This document shows positions 1 to 10,265 of a stretch of DNA of 64,000 bases, in pieces (positions within the stretch are counted from its first letter, which is position 1; each line of letters opens with the position of its first letter). The stretch is from CAWAHD01 sp963781785 (GTDB lineage: Bacteria; Planctomycetota; Planctomycetia; Isosphaerales; Isosphaeraceae): the NCBI GenBank assembly GCA_963781785.1, contig CAWAHD010000001.1, forward strand, positions 2,356,001 to 2,420,000, given 5' to 3'. The notes under the pieces are model-generated. The model saw nothing but the letters and a program-made list of their open reading frames with translations, did not search any database and was not told the origin of the DNA. Position numbers and translations under genes: made by a program.

Positions 1-1200
1 CGCTCAAGGTCTTGATCGTTTCGGAGTTGCGAATCGACTCCGAGCTCGTGGCCAGGGCGCTCGATCCGCACCCCGACGTGCCGGGGCCGCGACCGATTGT
101 GGTCGAGTGGGTGCGCACGCCGGACCTCGCCAGCCGGTACAGAGGCGAGCTTCAGTCATTCGCGGCGATCTTTTTGCTTAATGTCAGGGACCTCTCCGAG
201 GCCGATTGGGGGCCGCTGAACCGCTACGTGCACGAAGGCGGCGGGCTGGTGGTCGCGCCCGGGTACCTGAGCCGCCCGGAGGCCTACAATAATCCGGTCG
301 CCATCCAGGTCCTGCCCGCGCAGCTTGCGGAGAGCCCCCACGCGGCCAAGCCCCCGACCACGATCGCCAAGATCGGCAACGTAACGCACCCGCTGTTCAC
401 GCAGTATGGCAAGGATCTCGACAGCATGATGGCACAGGTGCCGGTTTACCGGTACTGGCCAACGCGCGAGCCCGCCGAAGGCGCGCACACGCTCCTCAGC
501 TTTGCCGACCTGGCACCCGCTCTCCTGGAGCGGACCATCCAGGGGCCCAAGGCGGGCCGGGTCCTACTCTGGACCACCCCGCTGTCGCGCCGGCCTGACT
601 CGGGCGGCGCCATGCGCCGCCGACCCCGGGGCCTGGAGCGAGTTCCCCCTGCCGGCTTACGGCTGGTCATTCTTCGTCTTGATGAATCAGACCGTGCCCT
701 ACCTGGCTGGAGTGGCCGACGAGCCCCTCAATTATAACGCGGGCGAGAGCCCTTCCCTGCGCCTGGAGCCGAGTCTGCATTTGACGAACTTCGTCTTGAA
801 CAGCAGCGACGCCCAGGTCAAGCCGCGGGCCCTGGCCACGCCGAGCAACCAGTTTCTCGAGATTGCTGCGCCCCAGGAGCTGGGTCTCTGGACCGTCAAG
901 GCGACGGCACCCGACAATCACGTGACGACCCTGGGGTTCAGTGTCAATCCCCCGCCGGGGGAGAGCCAGTTCACCATTCTGGAGCGGACCGATCTCGACG
1001 GGATCTTCGGCAAGGACCGCTATCGACTGGCCGATGATGCCGTGGCGCACAAGGAAGAAGAGCGGAAAGCGCGGTTCGGCTACGAGATCTTTCCCTGGCT
1101 CATGTTCCTGATCTTGATGGTCGTCACCCTGGAGAACTTCCTCGCGAACACGTTTTATCGAGAGCCCGCCCAGGCCAAGGCCGCCGGCCTGACGGCGTGA
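1..1200 (+). CDS. BatA-cluster membrane protein, C-terminal part (5' end outside window; one frame break)
   Basis: The open frame enters from the window edge, so the N-terminus (normally a BatA-type membrane segment and vWA-like region) is missing. What is seen is a glutamine-amidotransferase-like stretch (VLIVSELRIDSE near the edge, then FVHEGGGLVV-type text), the conserved LLWTTPLSRRP and WSFFVLMNQTVPYLAG segments, and a C-terminal membrane helix near 1090-1140. The frame changes around 606-611, in GGCGCC, between TTPLSRRP and the downstream segment; both halves read as one protein. It lies directly upstream of a vWA protein, as in planctomycete Bat clusters whose neighbours are MoxR and DUF58 proteins. 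The role is inferred to be an inner-membrane assembly or stress function; the substrate is unknown. Confidence 0.7.
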
Positions 1201-1308
1201 GCCTCATCCGAGCGGAGGGTCGCGCAGGGCGCGATCCGCCGTGAGATCACCCGGCCGGAGGCTGCTTGTCCAGGGTCTTGCGGTTGGCGAACAGGGGCCC
1301 ACACCACC

Positions 1309-3556
1309 ATGTACCGCGACATCAGCGTCAGCGTGAGCCCGATCGGCGGCTCCTGGGTCTTCGTGATCGGGGCAGTCGGAGCGGTCACTTTTCTGACCCT
1401 GTATGCGTATAACCGCCGCTTGAGAGGCACGACCGGGCGCTGGCGCTGGGTTGCATTGGCGCTCCGACTCATGGCCTTGTTCCTCTGCCTGCTGGCGGCG
1501 CTGCGGCCGTCGGTGATTTTCAAGGAAAAGAAACGGCAACCCGCCTCGATTGTCGTCCTGGTGGACGACAGCTCCAGCATGAAGATCCAGGACGAGGTCC
1601 GTGGGCAATCACGGTGGGACGTCGCGCAGCAAACCATCCCCAAGATCAAGGAATTCGCCAAGACTCTGGGCCCTGACCTCCAGACCAGGTTCTTCGGCTT
1701 CGACTCCAAGCTGTTCGACCTCAAGGACAGCGAGCTCGACAAGCCTGGCAAGCCTGAGGGGCGCGAGACGGCGCTCGGTACGGCGATGGCCGAGGTCCAG
1801 AAGCGGCTGCAAGCATCGTCGCGGCGCATCGCCAAGATGGTGATCCTGTCGGATTTCACATCCAACAATGGTGCCGACCCGCTGGAAACCGCGCAGGCTC
1901 AAGGAGCAGGGGGTGTCGATCGTCACCGTGGGCCTGGGCACCGAGAACGCCGGGGCCTCTCATAAAGACATTTCGCTGCGGGATTTTGTGACCAGCCCGA
2001 CGGGCTTCGTGAAGAACTCGCTCGAGGTGAAGGGAACGCTGGTGGTTCGGGGCTTTGCCAACCAGGAGCTCCCGGTCGAGCTGTACGTTGAAGGCCAGGA
2101 AACGCCGGTCGCGAAGACGCGGATCAAGGTGCCCGACGGGGTGGACACGATCCCCGTCACGGGCTTGAAATTCACGCCCCAGACGCCCGGCGAGAAGCGA
2201 ATCACGCTCAAGGTTCCTCAGCAGGAGGGCGAGCTGGTGGTCTCGAACAACGACATGAGCACGTTCGTGACGATCTTGAGCGGCGGCCTGAACGTCCTGT
2301 TCCTCCAGGGGTCAGGTCACACCTGGGACTACCGTTACCTGGGCAGGGCGATCGGCACGTCGTCGGCGATCCAGATGGAAGGCGTGGTGATCCGCCGTAA
2401 GGCCGAGGGGGATAAGAGCGAGATCGACGACAGCGAATTCACTCCCGGGAAATACAATGGGTACGTCTTCAGCAATTTGCCTGCCGAGTTCCTGACAGTG
2501 AAGCAGCACGGGCTCCTGGTCGAGGCGGTCAAGAAAGGAGCGGGCTTCATGATGCTGGGCGGCCACGCGAGTTTTGGCTCCGGCGGCTGGGCCGGCACGA
2601 AGGTGGCGGAGATTCTCCCGGCGGAGATTCATGAGGGCGACGGCCAGTTCGAGCCCGAGGGAGGAATCAAGGTCGTGCCCACCGCGCTCGGCCTGGACAG
2701 TTACATCCTTCAAGTCGGGGCGACCCGGGCCGAGACGCAGAAGATCTGGGCAGACATGCCGCCGATCCTGGGAAGCAACCGATTCGGCGAGCGGAAGTTG
2801 ATCGCCTCGGTGCTTGCGACCTCGCCGGCTCCCGAGTCCGAGCCGCTCATGATGAGCATGGAAGTCGGTGCGGGCCGCGTGATCGCTTACGGCGGCGAGA
2901 CCTGGGTCTGGGCACGGAAGACCGAAGAGGGCCGGCTCGCCCATCGGAAATTCTGGAGGCAATCGGTCTTCTACCTCGCGCACAAGGAAGACGACAGCGA
3001 GAACCAGGTCAAGCTGAAGGTCGAGCCCCGTCGGGTCGGCGTGGGGGAGAAACTCGAGCTGACTGCCACGGCGCGGGACGCCAAGGGCGCGACCATCCCC
3101 GACGTCGCCTACGAGTGCAAGATCGTTCGCGAAGGGCCCAATCCCGTTACGGAGCCGGTCCAGCTCTTCCCCCAGGGCGAGGACGCTCGGGCGTCTCGGT
3201 TCGCGACGGACAACCTCGGCCAGCCGGCCAACTACACGGCCAGCGTCATCGCCCGCAAGAATGGCCAGGAGGTCGGCCGCGACACCGCCCGCTTCCTTGT
3301 CTACCAGGACGATCGCGAGCTCGAACACCCGTCGGCCGATCTCAAGCTGGCACGCGGAATCGCCCAGCTCACCGAGGAACAATCAATCAGTCCCGAGAAA
3401 CTGGTCGCCCACTTGAAGGGCATCGACCAGTCCACCTACACCGAATACGTGAGCCCGACCGAGGTCAAGGTCTGGGACAACTGGCCGTTTCTCCTGATCT
3501 TCGCCGCCCTGCTCACCATCGAGTGGTGGCTGCGGAAACGAAACGGGTGGGTTTGA
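1309..3556 (+). CDS. vWA and glutamine-amidotransferase-like membrane protein (one frame break)
   Basis: Two N-terminal membrane helices (about residues 13-32 and 46-66) are followed by a vWA domain with a MIDAS-like DxSxS motif in VVLVDDSSSM. A GATase1-like region follows (LNVLFLQGSGHTWDYRYLG, then GFMMLGGHASFGSGGW), then a beta-rich part and a last helix (WPFLLIFAALLTIEWWL). The frame changes at the GCGC of 1891-1894, between NNGADPLETA and RLKEQGVSIVTVGLG, two parts of the same vWA fold. Restoring a GC there gives ARRLKEQGV, which suits the family. It is the distal partner of the upstream Bat-type gene, with 108 bp between them. It probably sits in the inner membrane with the vWA part exposed; ligand and partners are unknown. 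Confidence 0.75.
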
Positions 3557-3792
3557 AGGCGGAGGAATAGGTGCCGGTTCATCGTGATGCGCCGCGATGG
3601 TTGTTAGCGCTTCGCAGGGTGATCGGCTCAAATCCACCTTGCCCGAGGCGTGCGTTTCGATTATAGAATCGACACCACGACGGAGCTTGGCCCTCGACCA
3701 TTCTCACGGATGAGATGCACCACCATGAATCGCACCTTCCCACTGGCTAGAGCAGCCGGTTTTTGCCTCACTCGCTCTATGGGGCGGGGACG

Positions 3793-5337
3793 ATGAACGG
3801 AAGCGGCGAAAGCAAGACTTTCGCGGCTCGTCTCTGGCCTGCGCGAGCCCCTCTGCTCGTCGCGGCGACGATCATCTGCCTGATCAGCTTTTTCAACCTC
3901 TATCGCCTGGTGGTGGCGACGGCGCCTCGGAATCCCTGGGAGTCGATCGAGATCCTGGAAGCGTGGCGCAGCCTCCAGGGGATGCCCGTCTACGAACAGC
4001 CTCCGGACGGACACGCCACGCACATGTACGGGGCGCTTGTCCCCTGGGTTCAAGGCGAGATCTTCCGCTGGGTTGGGCCGAACAACGTCTCGGGGCGCTT
4101 GCTGTCGGTGTTCTCGGCACTCGCGACCGTGGCCCTCTTGACTCTGGGCTTGCGCGGCGACAGGTCTCTGTGGTACCTGGTGGTCGCCTGGGCCACGATC
4201 CTGGGCGTCAACCATCGCTCAGGCCAGTACTTCGCCGAGAACCGGCCCGACATGCCCGCCCTCATGCTCGGAGCTGCGGCCGTCTTCCTGCTGGGCTGGG
4301 GACTGGAACGGAAAGGGTGGCCGGCAGTCGTCGTGGGCACCGGTGTCCTCGTCGCCGGCTTCTTTTTCAAACAGACCGTGTCGATCTTTGCCGCGGTGCC
4401 CTGGCTCGTCCTGGTACTGCGTTGGAAACGGCCGTCACCAAGTGAGGCCGTTGCCGCATCGATTCCGCTCGTGGCGATGGCGCTTGTGACCGTCGCACTC
4501 AAGCTCCAGAGCCCCGCGATCTACCACTTCATGATGGAAGTGCCCGCGGCCTACAGGGTCAACTGGCCCCGGGCCGTGAAGTTTCTCTGGGAGCTGCTGC
4601 TCGATTCACCGCTGTTTCTCGTCCTGTTCGGCGAGTGGATCATCGCCGCCAAATCGGCCCAGCGCGATCCACGCGTGCCATGGCTCCTGGCCACTCTCGT
4701 GCTGACCGTTCCATTCGCGGCGGTAGCACACGCCAAGGTCGGCGGCTGGCCCAACAGCCTCCTGCCCGCACTGCTGGCGATGGCGGGTTTTTGCGTGCTT
4801 CGACTTCCCAGCCTGTTGAAACGAGTGGAAGGTATCGACTCATCGCGGCTCTCACGGGCGGCCCTCGGAGTGTTTCTCGCCGTGCTGCTGCTCATGACGA
4901 CATTTCCCCATCTGACACGAGAACATAGTTTGATTATCGCGCGATCGCCCTGGGATCGCGACTACCTGGAAGCCGTAGCCGTGGCCCGGGCTCTGCCGGG
5001 CACCGTCGTCTGCCCGGAGGATCCGACGATCCCGTTTTATGGCAGCCGGTTTGTCGGTCGTAACCTTTTCTCGGAAAAGGATGCCCGGGCCGACCATGGG
5101 AACTGGCCCAGCGCGACACCCGAGCCGGTGCTGGCCGAGCTAGCACGGGCCGATTACGTTCTGGACGTCACCAACTACTGGGGCGAGAACATCGACGGGA
5201 CCCTGCTCGAAGAGCACGGTTTCGAGGGAGTGGACCTGGGGTCGCTCGACCCGGCGTGCTACCGGCTCTGGCGGCGACGCCACCCGCGAAGCGTTGCAGA
5301 CAGAATGATCGACCACCCAGCACAGCCGAAACGGTGA
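3793..5337 (+). CDS. Polytopic GT-C type glycosyltransferase (ArnT/PMT-like)
   Basis: A membrane protein of about 514 residues with many hydrophobic helices. The early NPWESIEILEAWRSLQGMPVYE segment (first periplasmic loop, with acidic residues) and the GQYFAENRPDMPALML loop are typical of GT-C enzymes that use polyprenyl-phosphate sugars. The C-terminal 100 residues are soluble and end in an Arg-rich tail. The start at 3793 is preferred because a G-rich ribosome-binding stretch precedes it; an in-frame ATG at 3763 would add 10 residues that look non-coding. A GT2 enzyme and a methyltransferase follow on the same strand, suggesting a small glycolipid or surface-glycan operon. Donor and acceptor cannot be told from sequence. 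Confidence 0.75.
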   Translation: MNGSGESKTFAARLWPARAPLLVAATIICLISFFNLYRLVVATAPRNPWESIEILEAWRSLQGMPVYEQPPDGHATHMYGALVPWVQGEIFRWVGPNNVSGRLLSVFSALATVALLTLGLRGDRSLWYLVVAWATILGVNHRSGQYFAENRPDMPALMLGAAAVFLLGWGLERKGWPAVVVGTGVLVAGFFFKQTVSIFAAVPWLVLVLRWKRPSPSEAVAASIPLVAMALVTVALKLQSPAIYHFMMEVPAAYRVNWPRAVKFLWELLLDSPLFLVLFGEWIIAAKSAQRDPRVPWLLATLVLTVPFAAVAHAKVGGWPNSLLPALLAMAGFCVLRLPSLLKRVEGIDSSRLSRAALGVFLAVLLLMTTFPHLTREHSLIIARSPWDRDYLEAVAVARALPGTVVCPEDPTIPFYGSRFVGRNLFSEKDARADHGNWPSATPEPVLAELARADYVLDVTNYWGENIDGTLLEEHGFEGVDLGSLDPACYRLWRRRHPRSVADRMIDHPAQPKR

Positions 5338-5373
5338 CAAGGGCGGTACGGCGAACGAGAAAGGCGGGTTGCC

Positions 5374-6543
5374 ATGGAAGGTTTCCGCAACGGGTACCGA
5401 GTGGACCGGGGCACCGGAGGCGACTTCGGCGTTTTGAGGGACACGGTGGGGTCGGCCCCGGATCGAGAGATCGCATCTGGCGGCCGGCTGCTGGATGAGA
5501 GCGCCGCCGCCCTATCCGCCGATGAGATCGTCATTCTCATCCCCGCCTTCAATGACTGGGCGGCGCTCGCCCAGTTGCTGCCTCGGCTGGACTCGGCGCT
5601 CGGCGCGCACAACATCGCGGCCGACGTGCTGATCGTCGACGACGGGTCAACCACCGACCCGGACGACCTGGCTGCGCCGGGACGATTCGCCGCACTGCGC
5701 CGGGTCGACGTGCTGCGGCTCAGGCGCAACCTGGGCCATCAGAGGGCCATCGCGATTGGCCTGGCGTACGTGGAAGATTGTCTGAGCGCAGGCGCCCTCG
5801 TGGTGATGGACGGTGACGGCGAAGACGACCCGGCGGATGTGCCTCGGCTGCTCGAGCGGCTCAAGGAAGAGCGCTTTGGCAAGATCGTTTTCGCCGAGCG
5901 GTCGCGCCGGTCCGAGTCGTTCCGGTTCCGGTTCTTTTACATGCTGTTCAAGCTCTTGCATCTTGTCTTGATCGGCACGGGGGTGCGTGTCGGGAACTTC
6001 AGCGCGATCCCGCGGCGCAGGCTGTCGAGCCTGGTCGTGGTGGCGGAGCTGTGGAATCATTACGCGGCGGCCGTCTTCCGATCGCGCCAGCCCTATTGCA
6101 TGATTCCGACCACGCGGTCCAAGCGCTATAGTGGCCAATCGACGATGAATTTTGTGTCGCTGGTGACGCACGGATTGAGCGCGATCTCGGTCTACAGCGA
6201 CGTGGTTGGGGTGCGGCTCCTGGTGATGTCGCTCGGGATGGTGATCGTGACGCTCCTGGGAATCATTTCCGCGGTGGTTGTCCGGCTGGCGACCGACTGG
6301 GCGGTGCCGGGCTGGGCGAGCTACGTGGTGGGGATCCTGCTCATTCTCATGGTCCAGGCGATCATGGGGGCATTTGTCTTCAGCTTCGTGATCCTGGGCT
6401 CACGGCACGGATCCAGCTTCTTGCCGCGGCGGGATTATTCGTTTTTTATCGGGTCTCTCTCGACGCTTCAGGGAAGCGTGCGGTCGATCGAGCCCCTGCC
6501 GGTTTCGGAGCTTTTGAGCGATGTCCTTCTCTCGGAGAGATAG
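5374..6543 (+). CDS. Family 2 glycosyltransferase with C-terminal membrane helices
   Basis: A GT-A fold enzyme. The nucleotide-sugar binding start EIVILIPAFNDW lies near residue 50, VLIVDDGSTTDPDDL near residue 85, and the acidic metal site is in VVMDGDGEDDP near residue 150. The C-terminal third has two strong membrane helices (about 284-310 and 320-350), as in DPM1/GtrB-like enzymes that transfer sugar to polyprenyl phosphate. It lies 36 bp after the GT-C gene, which would use such a lipid-linked sugar, so the two probably act in series. The first 45 residues are poorly conserved in appearance, and a later start cannot be excluded. Confidence 0.8.
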   Translation: MEGFRNGYRVDRGTGGDFGVLRDTVGSAPDREIASGGRLLDESAAALSADEIVILIPAFNDWAALAQLLPRLDSALGAHNIAADVLIVDDGSTTDPDDLAAPGRFAALRRVDVLRLRRNLGHQRAIAIGLAYVEDCLSAGALVVMDGDGEDDPADVPRLLERLKEERFGKIVFAERSRRSESFRFRFFYMLFKLLHLVLIGTGVRVGNFSAIPRRRLSSLVVVAELWNHYAAAVFRSRQPYCMIPTTRSKRYSGQSTMNFVSLVTHGLSAISVYSDVVGVRLLVMSLGMVIVTLLGIISAVVVRLATDWAVPGWASYVVGILLILMVQAIMGAFVFSFVILGSRHGSSFLPRRDYSFFIGSLSTLQGSVRSIEPLPVSELLSDVLLSER

Positions 6544-6547
6544 CGCC

Positions 6548-7255
6548 ATGGCGTACGTTTACGAGGGCACGGAGCTGGAGCTGTTCGCGGCGGCCAGGAA
6601 CTGGAAGTCGTATCTAAAGCGGCGGATTGGCCCCTATCTCGGCCGCGCGGTTCTGGAGGTCGGGGCGGGCAACGGGAATACGACCCGCGTGCTGTGTGAT
6701 GGTGCTGCCGATCGCTGGGTGTGCCTGGAGCCCGATGGGGTGCTGGCCGAGCAGTTGATCGTTTCGATCGGTGACGGCGAGCTGCCCGGCTGCTGCGCGG
6801 TCAAGGTTGGCACGCTCGACGAGCTGGCCACCCACGATCGTTTCGACACAATTCTTTATATCGACGTTCTTGAGCACATCGCCGCCGACCGGGCCGAGCT
6901 GGCCCGGGCTGCCCATCACGTGCGCCAGGGCGGGCACCTGGTCGTGCTCTCGCCGGCTCACCAGTGGCTTTTCACCCCCTTTGATCGTGCGATCGGCCAT
7001 CACCGCCGGTACACGAAACAGACGCTTCGCGCCGTTGCGCCCGCGATGCTCTCGCTCGTGAGGCTAGACTATCTCGACTCGGTGGGGATGCTGGCCTCGC
7101 TGGGCAACCGGCTGGTGCTCAATAGCAGCATGCCCAGCCCCCGGCAGATCGCGGTGTGGGATAAGCTGATGGTCCCGGTCTCGCGCCGCGCCGATCCGCT
7201 TTTGGGTCATCGTCTGGGAAAGTCGCTGCTGGGAGTTTGGCGACGACTGCCGTAG
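6548..7255 (+). CDS. Class I SAM-dependent methyltransferase
   Basis: A Rossmann methyltransferase: motif I is AVLEVGAGNGNTTRVL (residues about 36-51), followed by the acidic WVCLEPD and the catalytic-face YIDVLEHIAADRAEL. GGHLVVLSPAH is post-motif III. Substrates for this type include lipid- or sugar-linked groups. The ATG at 6548 is preferred over 6521 because GGAGAG lies about 10 bases upstream and the longer form would overlap the GT2 gene. It closes the GT-C/GT2 cluster, so modification of a surface glycan is a reasonable inference. Confidence 0.78.
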   Translation: MAYVYEGTELELFAAARNWKSYLKRRIGPYLGRAVLEVGAGNGNTTRVLCDGAADRWVCLEPDGVLAEQLIVSIGDGELPGCCAVKVGTLDELATHDRFDTILYIDVLEHIAADRAELARAAHHVRQGGHLVVLSPAHQWLFTPFDRAIGHHRRYTKQTLRAVAPAMLSLVRLDYLDSVGMLASLGNRLVLNSSMPSPRQIAVWDKLMVPVSRRADPLLGHRLGKSLLGVWRRLP

Positions 7256-7489
7256 TGGCCGGTGAGGGGATGTCGTTCGGTCCGGATGAAGGTGAATCCT
7301 GATCCTACGCAAGGCGTGTTGAGCAGCGAACCGGCGAGCCGTGCGTGCGCGCGTCTCTGAAGATCTGCTATCATTGAGGCGTGGGGGAGAGCCCCTGAGC
7401 GCGGGCTGTCCGGGCGGTTACATGATTGGCTCGCGCATTGACCGATTGCAACCGACAGGGATGTCGGCCACCAAAGTGCAGGAGGAAGT

Positions 7490-7924
7490 GTGGCGAATTC
7501 AGAAGATACGATGACGAGTGCGTCGCCTCAGCCGCCGCTGAACGTCACCGAAACGATAGAAGAGAGGGCCGCAATCCTGAGAGCCCTCGAAGGATTAGCA
7601 GCCCTGCCACCGAATTGGAGCGGCTATGGGGCAAGCCCGATCGATCGTGGAGTGATCGAAACGGCCAAGGCGTTCATCACGGTGTCGCCGAGCGGGCAAA
7701 TCGGAAGCCCCAAGGTCGTTCCGATGACAAGGGGTCGGCTTCAGCTCGAGTGGCATCGCGGAAATCGCTCGCTGGAGCTTGAGTTTGAGAGCACGGACCG
7801 AGTTCACTACTTGAAGTGGGATTCGGATACAGGGATTGAAGAGGAGGATGTTATCCCTGTCATCGATGTAGGTCGGATACACGCTCTTCTTCGGTGGTTC
7901 CGAGCGGAGCCGGGGGATGGCTGA
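7490..7924 (+). CDS. Small protein of unknown function, first gene of an overlapping pair
   Basis: A 144-residue acidic protein starting at GTG with a good AGGAGGA site at 7479-7485. It shows the LPPNWSGYGASPI pattern (residues about 38-50) that I recognise from a widespread family of small unknown proteins, then a helix with VIETAKAFI and a beta-rich second half (LQLEWHRGNRSLELEFE). There are no catalytic motifs. Its stop overlaps the start of the next gene (TGATG at 7922-7926), so the two are probably translationally coupled. Function is unknown; a two-component toxin-antitoxin or regulatory module is only a guess from the architecture. Confidence 0.6.
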   Translation: MANSEDTMTSASPQPPLNVTETIEERAAILRALEGLAALPPNWSGYGASPIDRGVIETAKAFITVSPSGQIGSPKVVPMTRGRLQLEWHRGNRSLELEFESTDRVHYLKWDSDTGIEEEDVIPVIDVGRIHALLRWFRAEPGDG

Positions 7925-8304
7925 TGCCACGGAGCGTGGGTCCCCTCGTCGCAGACACCGAGGACGTGTATCGAGCCATTCTTTACCCACATTGGTGGGT
8001 TGAGGAGAAGAGCCGGCCGTCCTCGGCCGCATTCGACGAAGAGGTTTTTTCCGTCGATGTCAAGTCGAGGACGACGCCTCAGCAAACCGCTGGTCGGTTC
8101 CAGAATGTGACTCGCCTCGCCCAGTTTAATTGCGGTCAAGCAAGGGCGCTTGGCTTTGAAACACGCGATGAGCTGGACCCGGATCAGCCGAGCAACCTCG
8201 CTCACGCTCATGTTTATTTCTTGGAATACCACACCACTAATCCGAGCCAACGTAAGAAAAAGGCGAGGAAGCTAGCTGAATTGTGCCAGGAAGTCCTGAC
8301 CTGA
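7924..8304 (+). CDS. Small RPSSAAF-motif protein of unknown function, second gene of an overlapping pair
   Basis: A 126-residue protein. Near residues 25-45 it has the motif RPSSAAFDEEVFSVDV, which I recognise from many bacterial hypothetical proteins. HAHVYFLEYHTT follows near residue 98, and the C-terminus is Lys-rich. Several His and Trp residues (PHWWVEE) could form a site, but no known catalytic pattern is visible. Start and stop overlap the upstream gene by one base, which fits co-translation. No function can be assigned. Confidence 0.6.
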   Translation: MPRSVGPLVADTEDVYRAILYPHWWVEEKSRPSSAAFDEEVFSVDVKSRTTPQQTAGRFQNVTRLAQFNCGQARALGFETRDELDPDQPSNLAHAHVYFLEYHTTNPSQRKKKARKLAELCQEVLT

Positions 8305-8621
8305 GTCGCAACGAAGCAGAAACTGCGGTCGGGCGCGGGGCTGGTCGCTCGCCGGGCTGGGTCCCGCGCGATTCCCCCGGGATGCCGCGACGGGCGTAGT
8401 GACCTGGCGAACCCCGCTCGCGTCCCCGCCTGGCCTTAACCGGACCGAGAGTCGCGGCCCTCTTTCCTTCCCGGCCCTCGTGAACCCGGCTCGGCCCTTC
8501 GGTGTCATAGCAGGGAACCTTCGTTTGGTGTCCCTTTTTCGGAGACGCAATCCATGAGCTCCCGCTCATCGTCTTTCTCAGACGACACGCTGCCGTCCCG
8601 GGTGGTGCACCAAAATGATCC
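8305..8621 (+). other. Intergenic stretch, no gene recognised
   Basis: GC-rich sequence with no convincing reading frame on either strand. A short perfect inverted repeat (ATGAGC-tccc-GCTCAT, about 8553-8568) lies before the PcfJ-like gene. There is no T-tract after it, so it is not called a terminator. Confidence 0.4.
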
Positions 8622-10130
8622 ATGAACAGAGCGTGCTTCATGAACCGAACCGGCTGGAAACCGAAGAAAGACCGCACCGACAAACCTGATCCCGGCCTGC
8701 TCAAGCACATCCAGTCCCTCGGCCTCTCGACCGTCGAGGAATACCTCGGGTGGTGCTCCCAGAATGGGTTCGGCCGCCGCACCGACAAGCACAGTCGGCT
8801 GCGGTTGAAGGAACAGAGCTACGCCCACCGCGCCGTAGCCGACGCCCGCCTCGCCCAGAAGAAGCAAGAACTCAGGCAGCCCGAGCAGGTGATCGAGAGG
8901 ATCTGGAGCGGCGAACTCCAGGAGGTTCAGTGCACCGAGCCCCACTGGAAGTCCGTTTGCCGGGCCTTCAAGTCGGCGCAGGATTCTCGCCGAAGCCGAT
9001 GCGCGCTGCACGACCTCTTGCGACACGTCAGCGCGTGCTCTGACCTCGTCAGCAGCCGGCCGGTGTTTTCCGAGTACGGCTGCCAGCTCGGGAATACCTT
9101 CGTTGACGGGCTGCTGGCACTGGCCCGTCACTCGCCTGGCTGGATTCGCCCGGTTGGCGACTGGACGCCGCAGACGCACAACGTTCGCCGCCAATTCTCG
9201 TCCCTGGCGCGTCACCTGTTTGCCGAGTGGCCGGTTCCGGCGTTCATGGACTCGGCCTGGTTTCTGGGCAATGGCCGGGAAGCCGTTCGGCAGCAAGAGT
9301 GGTTCTTGCACATCGCCAGGGGACAGAATATCCGCACGGCGGACTTGCCGCTGGTGTACACGAAGCGGATGGCCCACCACTTCATTGAAGCTCCATCGGA
9401 CCTGACGGTTCTCGCGGCACTCCGCTGGGGACAGATTCACGGACTAGGCGGGACCGCGCGCCTCGTCTGGGGGATCATCGGCACGCGGCTCGGGAGCAGC
9501 TTTGAGCATGACGACTTCTGGACCACGGTGATCCAGTTCTTCATCGCCAACCCGATGCTCGACCTGGCCCACGCCGGCCCGATCATCGACTTTATCCATC
9601 GGCAACGGTTCGTTTCGCACGATGTGTTCGTGGCGCCCGGCGTGGTCGAGCGCAGAGGCCCGCCGCAGCCCAACTTCACGATGAAGGGCCGCACGCCGGC
9701 ATCTTTGCTCCGGCAAGTCGAGGCCTGGCACCGCACGCTGACAAAGACGGAGCAGCCGCCAGCGCAATGGCCGAGTTCCGGAATCGCCGGCTTCGAGTTC
9801 GTCGAGGGGACCGAGCGAGGCGGCAACCTGAAGATCTGGACCATCACCGAGCTGCTCAGCACCAGCGCGCTCGCCGCAGAAGGTCGGGCGATGAAGCACT
9901 GCGTCGCAACCTACGCCCACTCGTGCGCGAACGGAGCGTGCTCGATCTGGACGCTCGAAGTGGAGGCCTTCGAGGGCCGCTCCAAGATCCTGACCGTCGA
10001 GGTCCAGAACGGAGCCCGATTGATCTGCCAGGCGCGAGGCAAGTGCAACGCGCTGCCTGGCGACAAGCCCCGAGGCATTCTGCGCCGGTGGGCGGAACAG
10101 GCCGGGCTGAGCGTGGCGAGGTACGTTTAG
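8622..10130 (+). CDS. PcfJ-like protein
   Basis: A 502-residue protein. The C-terminal part carries the PcfJ-like signature: residues about 415-480 read LAAEGRAMKHCVATYAHSC, then SIWTLEV, LTVEVQNGARLICQARGKCN. PcfJ-like proteins are named after a conjugative-plasmid gene and occur widely in planctomycetes; their biochemical role is not established. The N-terminal 400 residues are helical without a recognised domain. An alternative start is the in-frame ATG at 8640. The 3' end lies only about 15 bases from the broken end of a ParE toxin gene on the other strand, which suggests this gene arrived with a rearrangement. Confidence 0.65.
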   Translation: MNRACFMNRTGWKPKKDRTDKPDPGLLKHIQSLGLSTVEEYLGWCSQNGFGRRTDKHSRLRLKEQSYAHRAVADARLAQKKQELRQPEQVIERIWSGELQEVQCTEPHWKSVCRAFKSAQDSRRSRCALHDLLRHVSACSDLVSSRPVFSEYGCQLGNTFVDGLLALARHSPGWIRPVGDWTPQTHNVRRQFSSLARHLFAEWPVPAFMDSAWFLGNGREAVRQQEWFLHIARGQNIRTADLPLVYTKRMAHHFIEAPSDLTVLAALRWGQIHGLGGTARLVWGIIGTRLGSSFEHDDFWTTVIQFFIANPMLDLAHAGPIIDFIHRQRFVSHDVFVAPGVVERRGPPQPNFTMKGRTPASLLRQVEAWHRTLTKTEQPPAQWPSSGIAGFEFVEGTERGGNLKIWTITELLSTSALAAEGRAMKHCVATYAHSCANGACSIWTLEVEAFEGRSKILTVEVQNGARLICQARGKCNALPGDKPRGILRRWAEQAGLSVARYV

Positions 10131-10145
10131 CGGGCAGGGAGGTCG

Positions 10146-10265
10146 CTTGAAGAGACCTTCATTCCAGCGATCGGCTTGGGTGGGCGAGCGATGCTCGGCG
10201 ATCCACGCATGCGCAAGGTCCGCATCGGCCACGGCCTGTGCGGTGACGCGGAGGCGATACGTCAC
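10146..10265 (-). pseudogene. RelE/ParE-type toxin, 5' fragment only
   Basis: The frame starts at a GTG overlapping the antitoxin stop (GTGA) and reads MTYRLRVTAQAVADADLAHA then WIAEHRSPTQADRWNEGLF. This is the usual first 40 residues of a ParE toxin (family length about 95-100). Beyond about 10146 the reading enters the antisense of the PcfJ-like gene and family resemblance stops. The catalytic and ribosome- or gyrase-contacting C-terminal half is gone, so the toxin should be inactive, leaving an orphan antitoxin. Confidence 0.65.

Noticed and set aside
1891..1894. Programmed ribosomal frameshifting in the vWA gene
   Set aside because: There is no slippery heptamer or downstream pseudoknot, and the same GCGC context breaks many unrelated genes, so an indel error is simpler.
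8550..8570. Hairpin before the PcfJ-like gene as a terminator
   Set aside because: The stem is only six base pairs and no T-tract follows.
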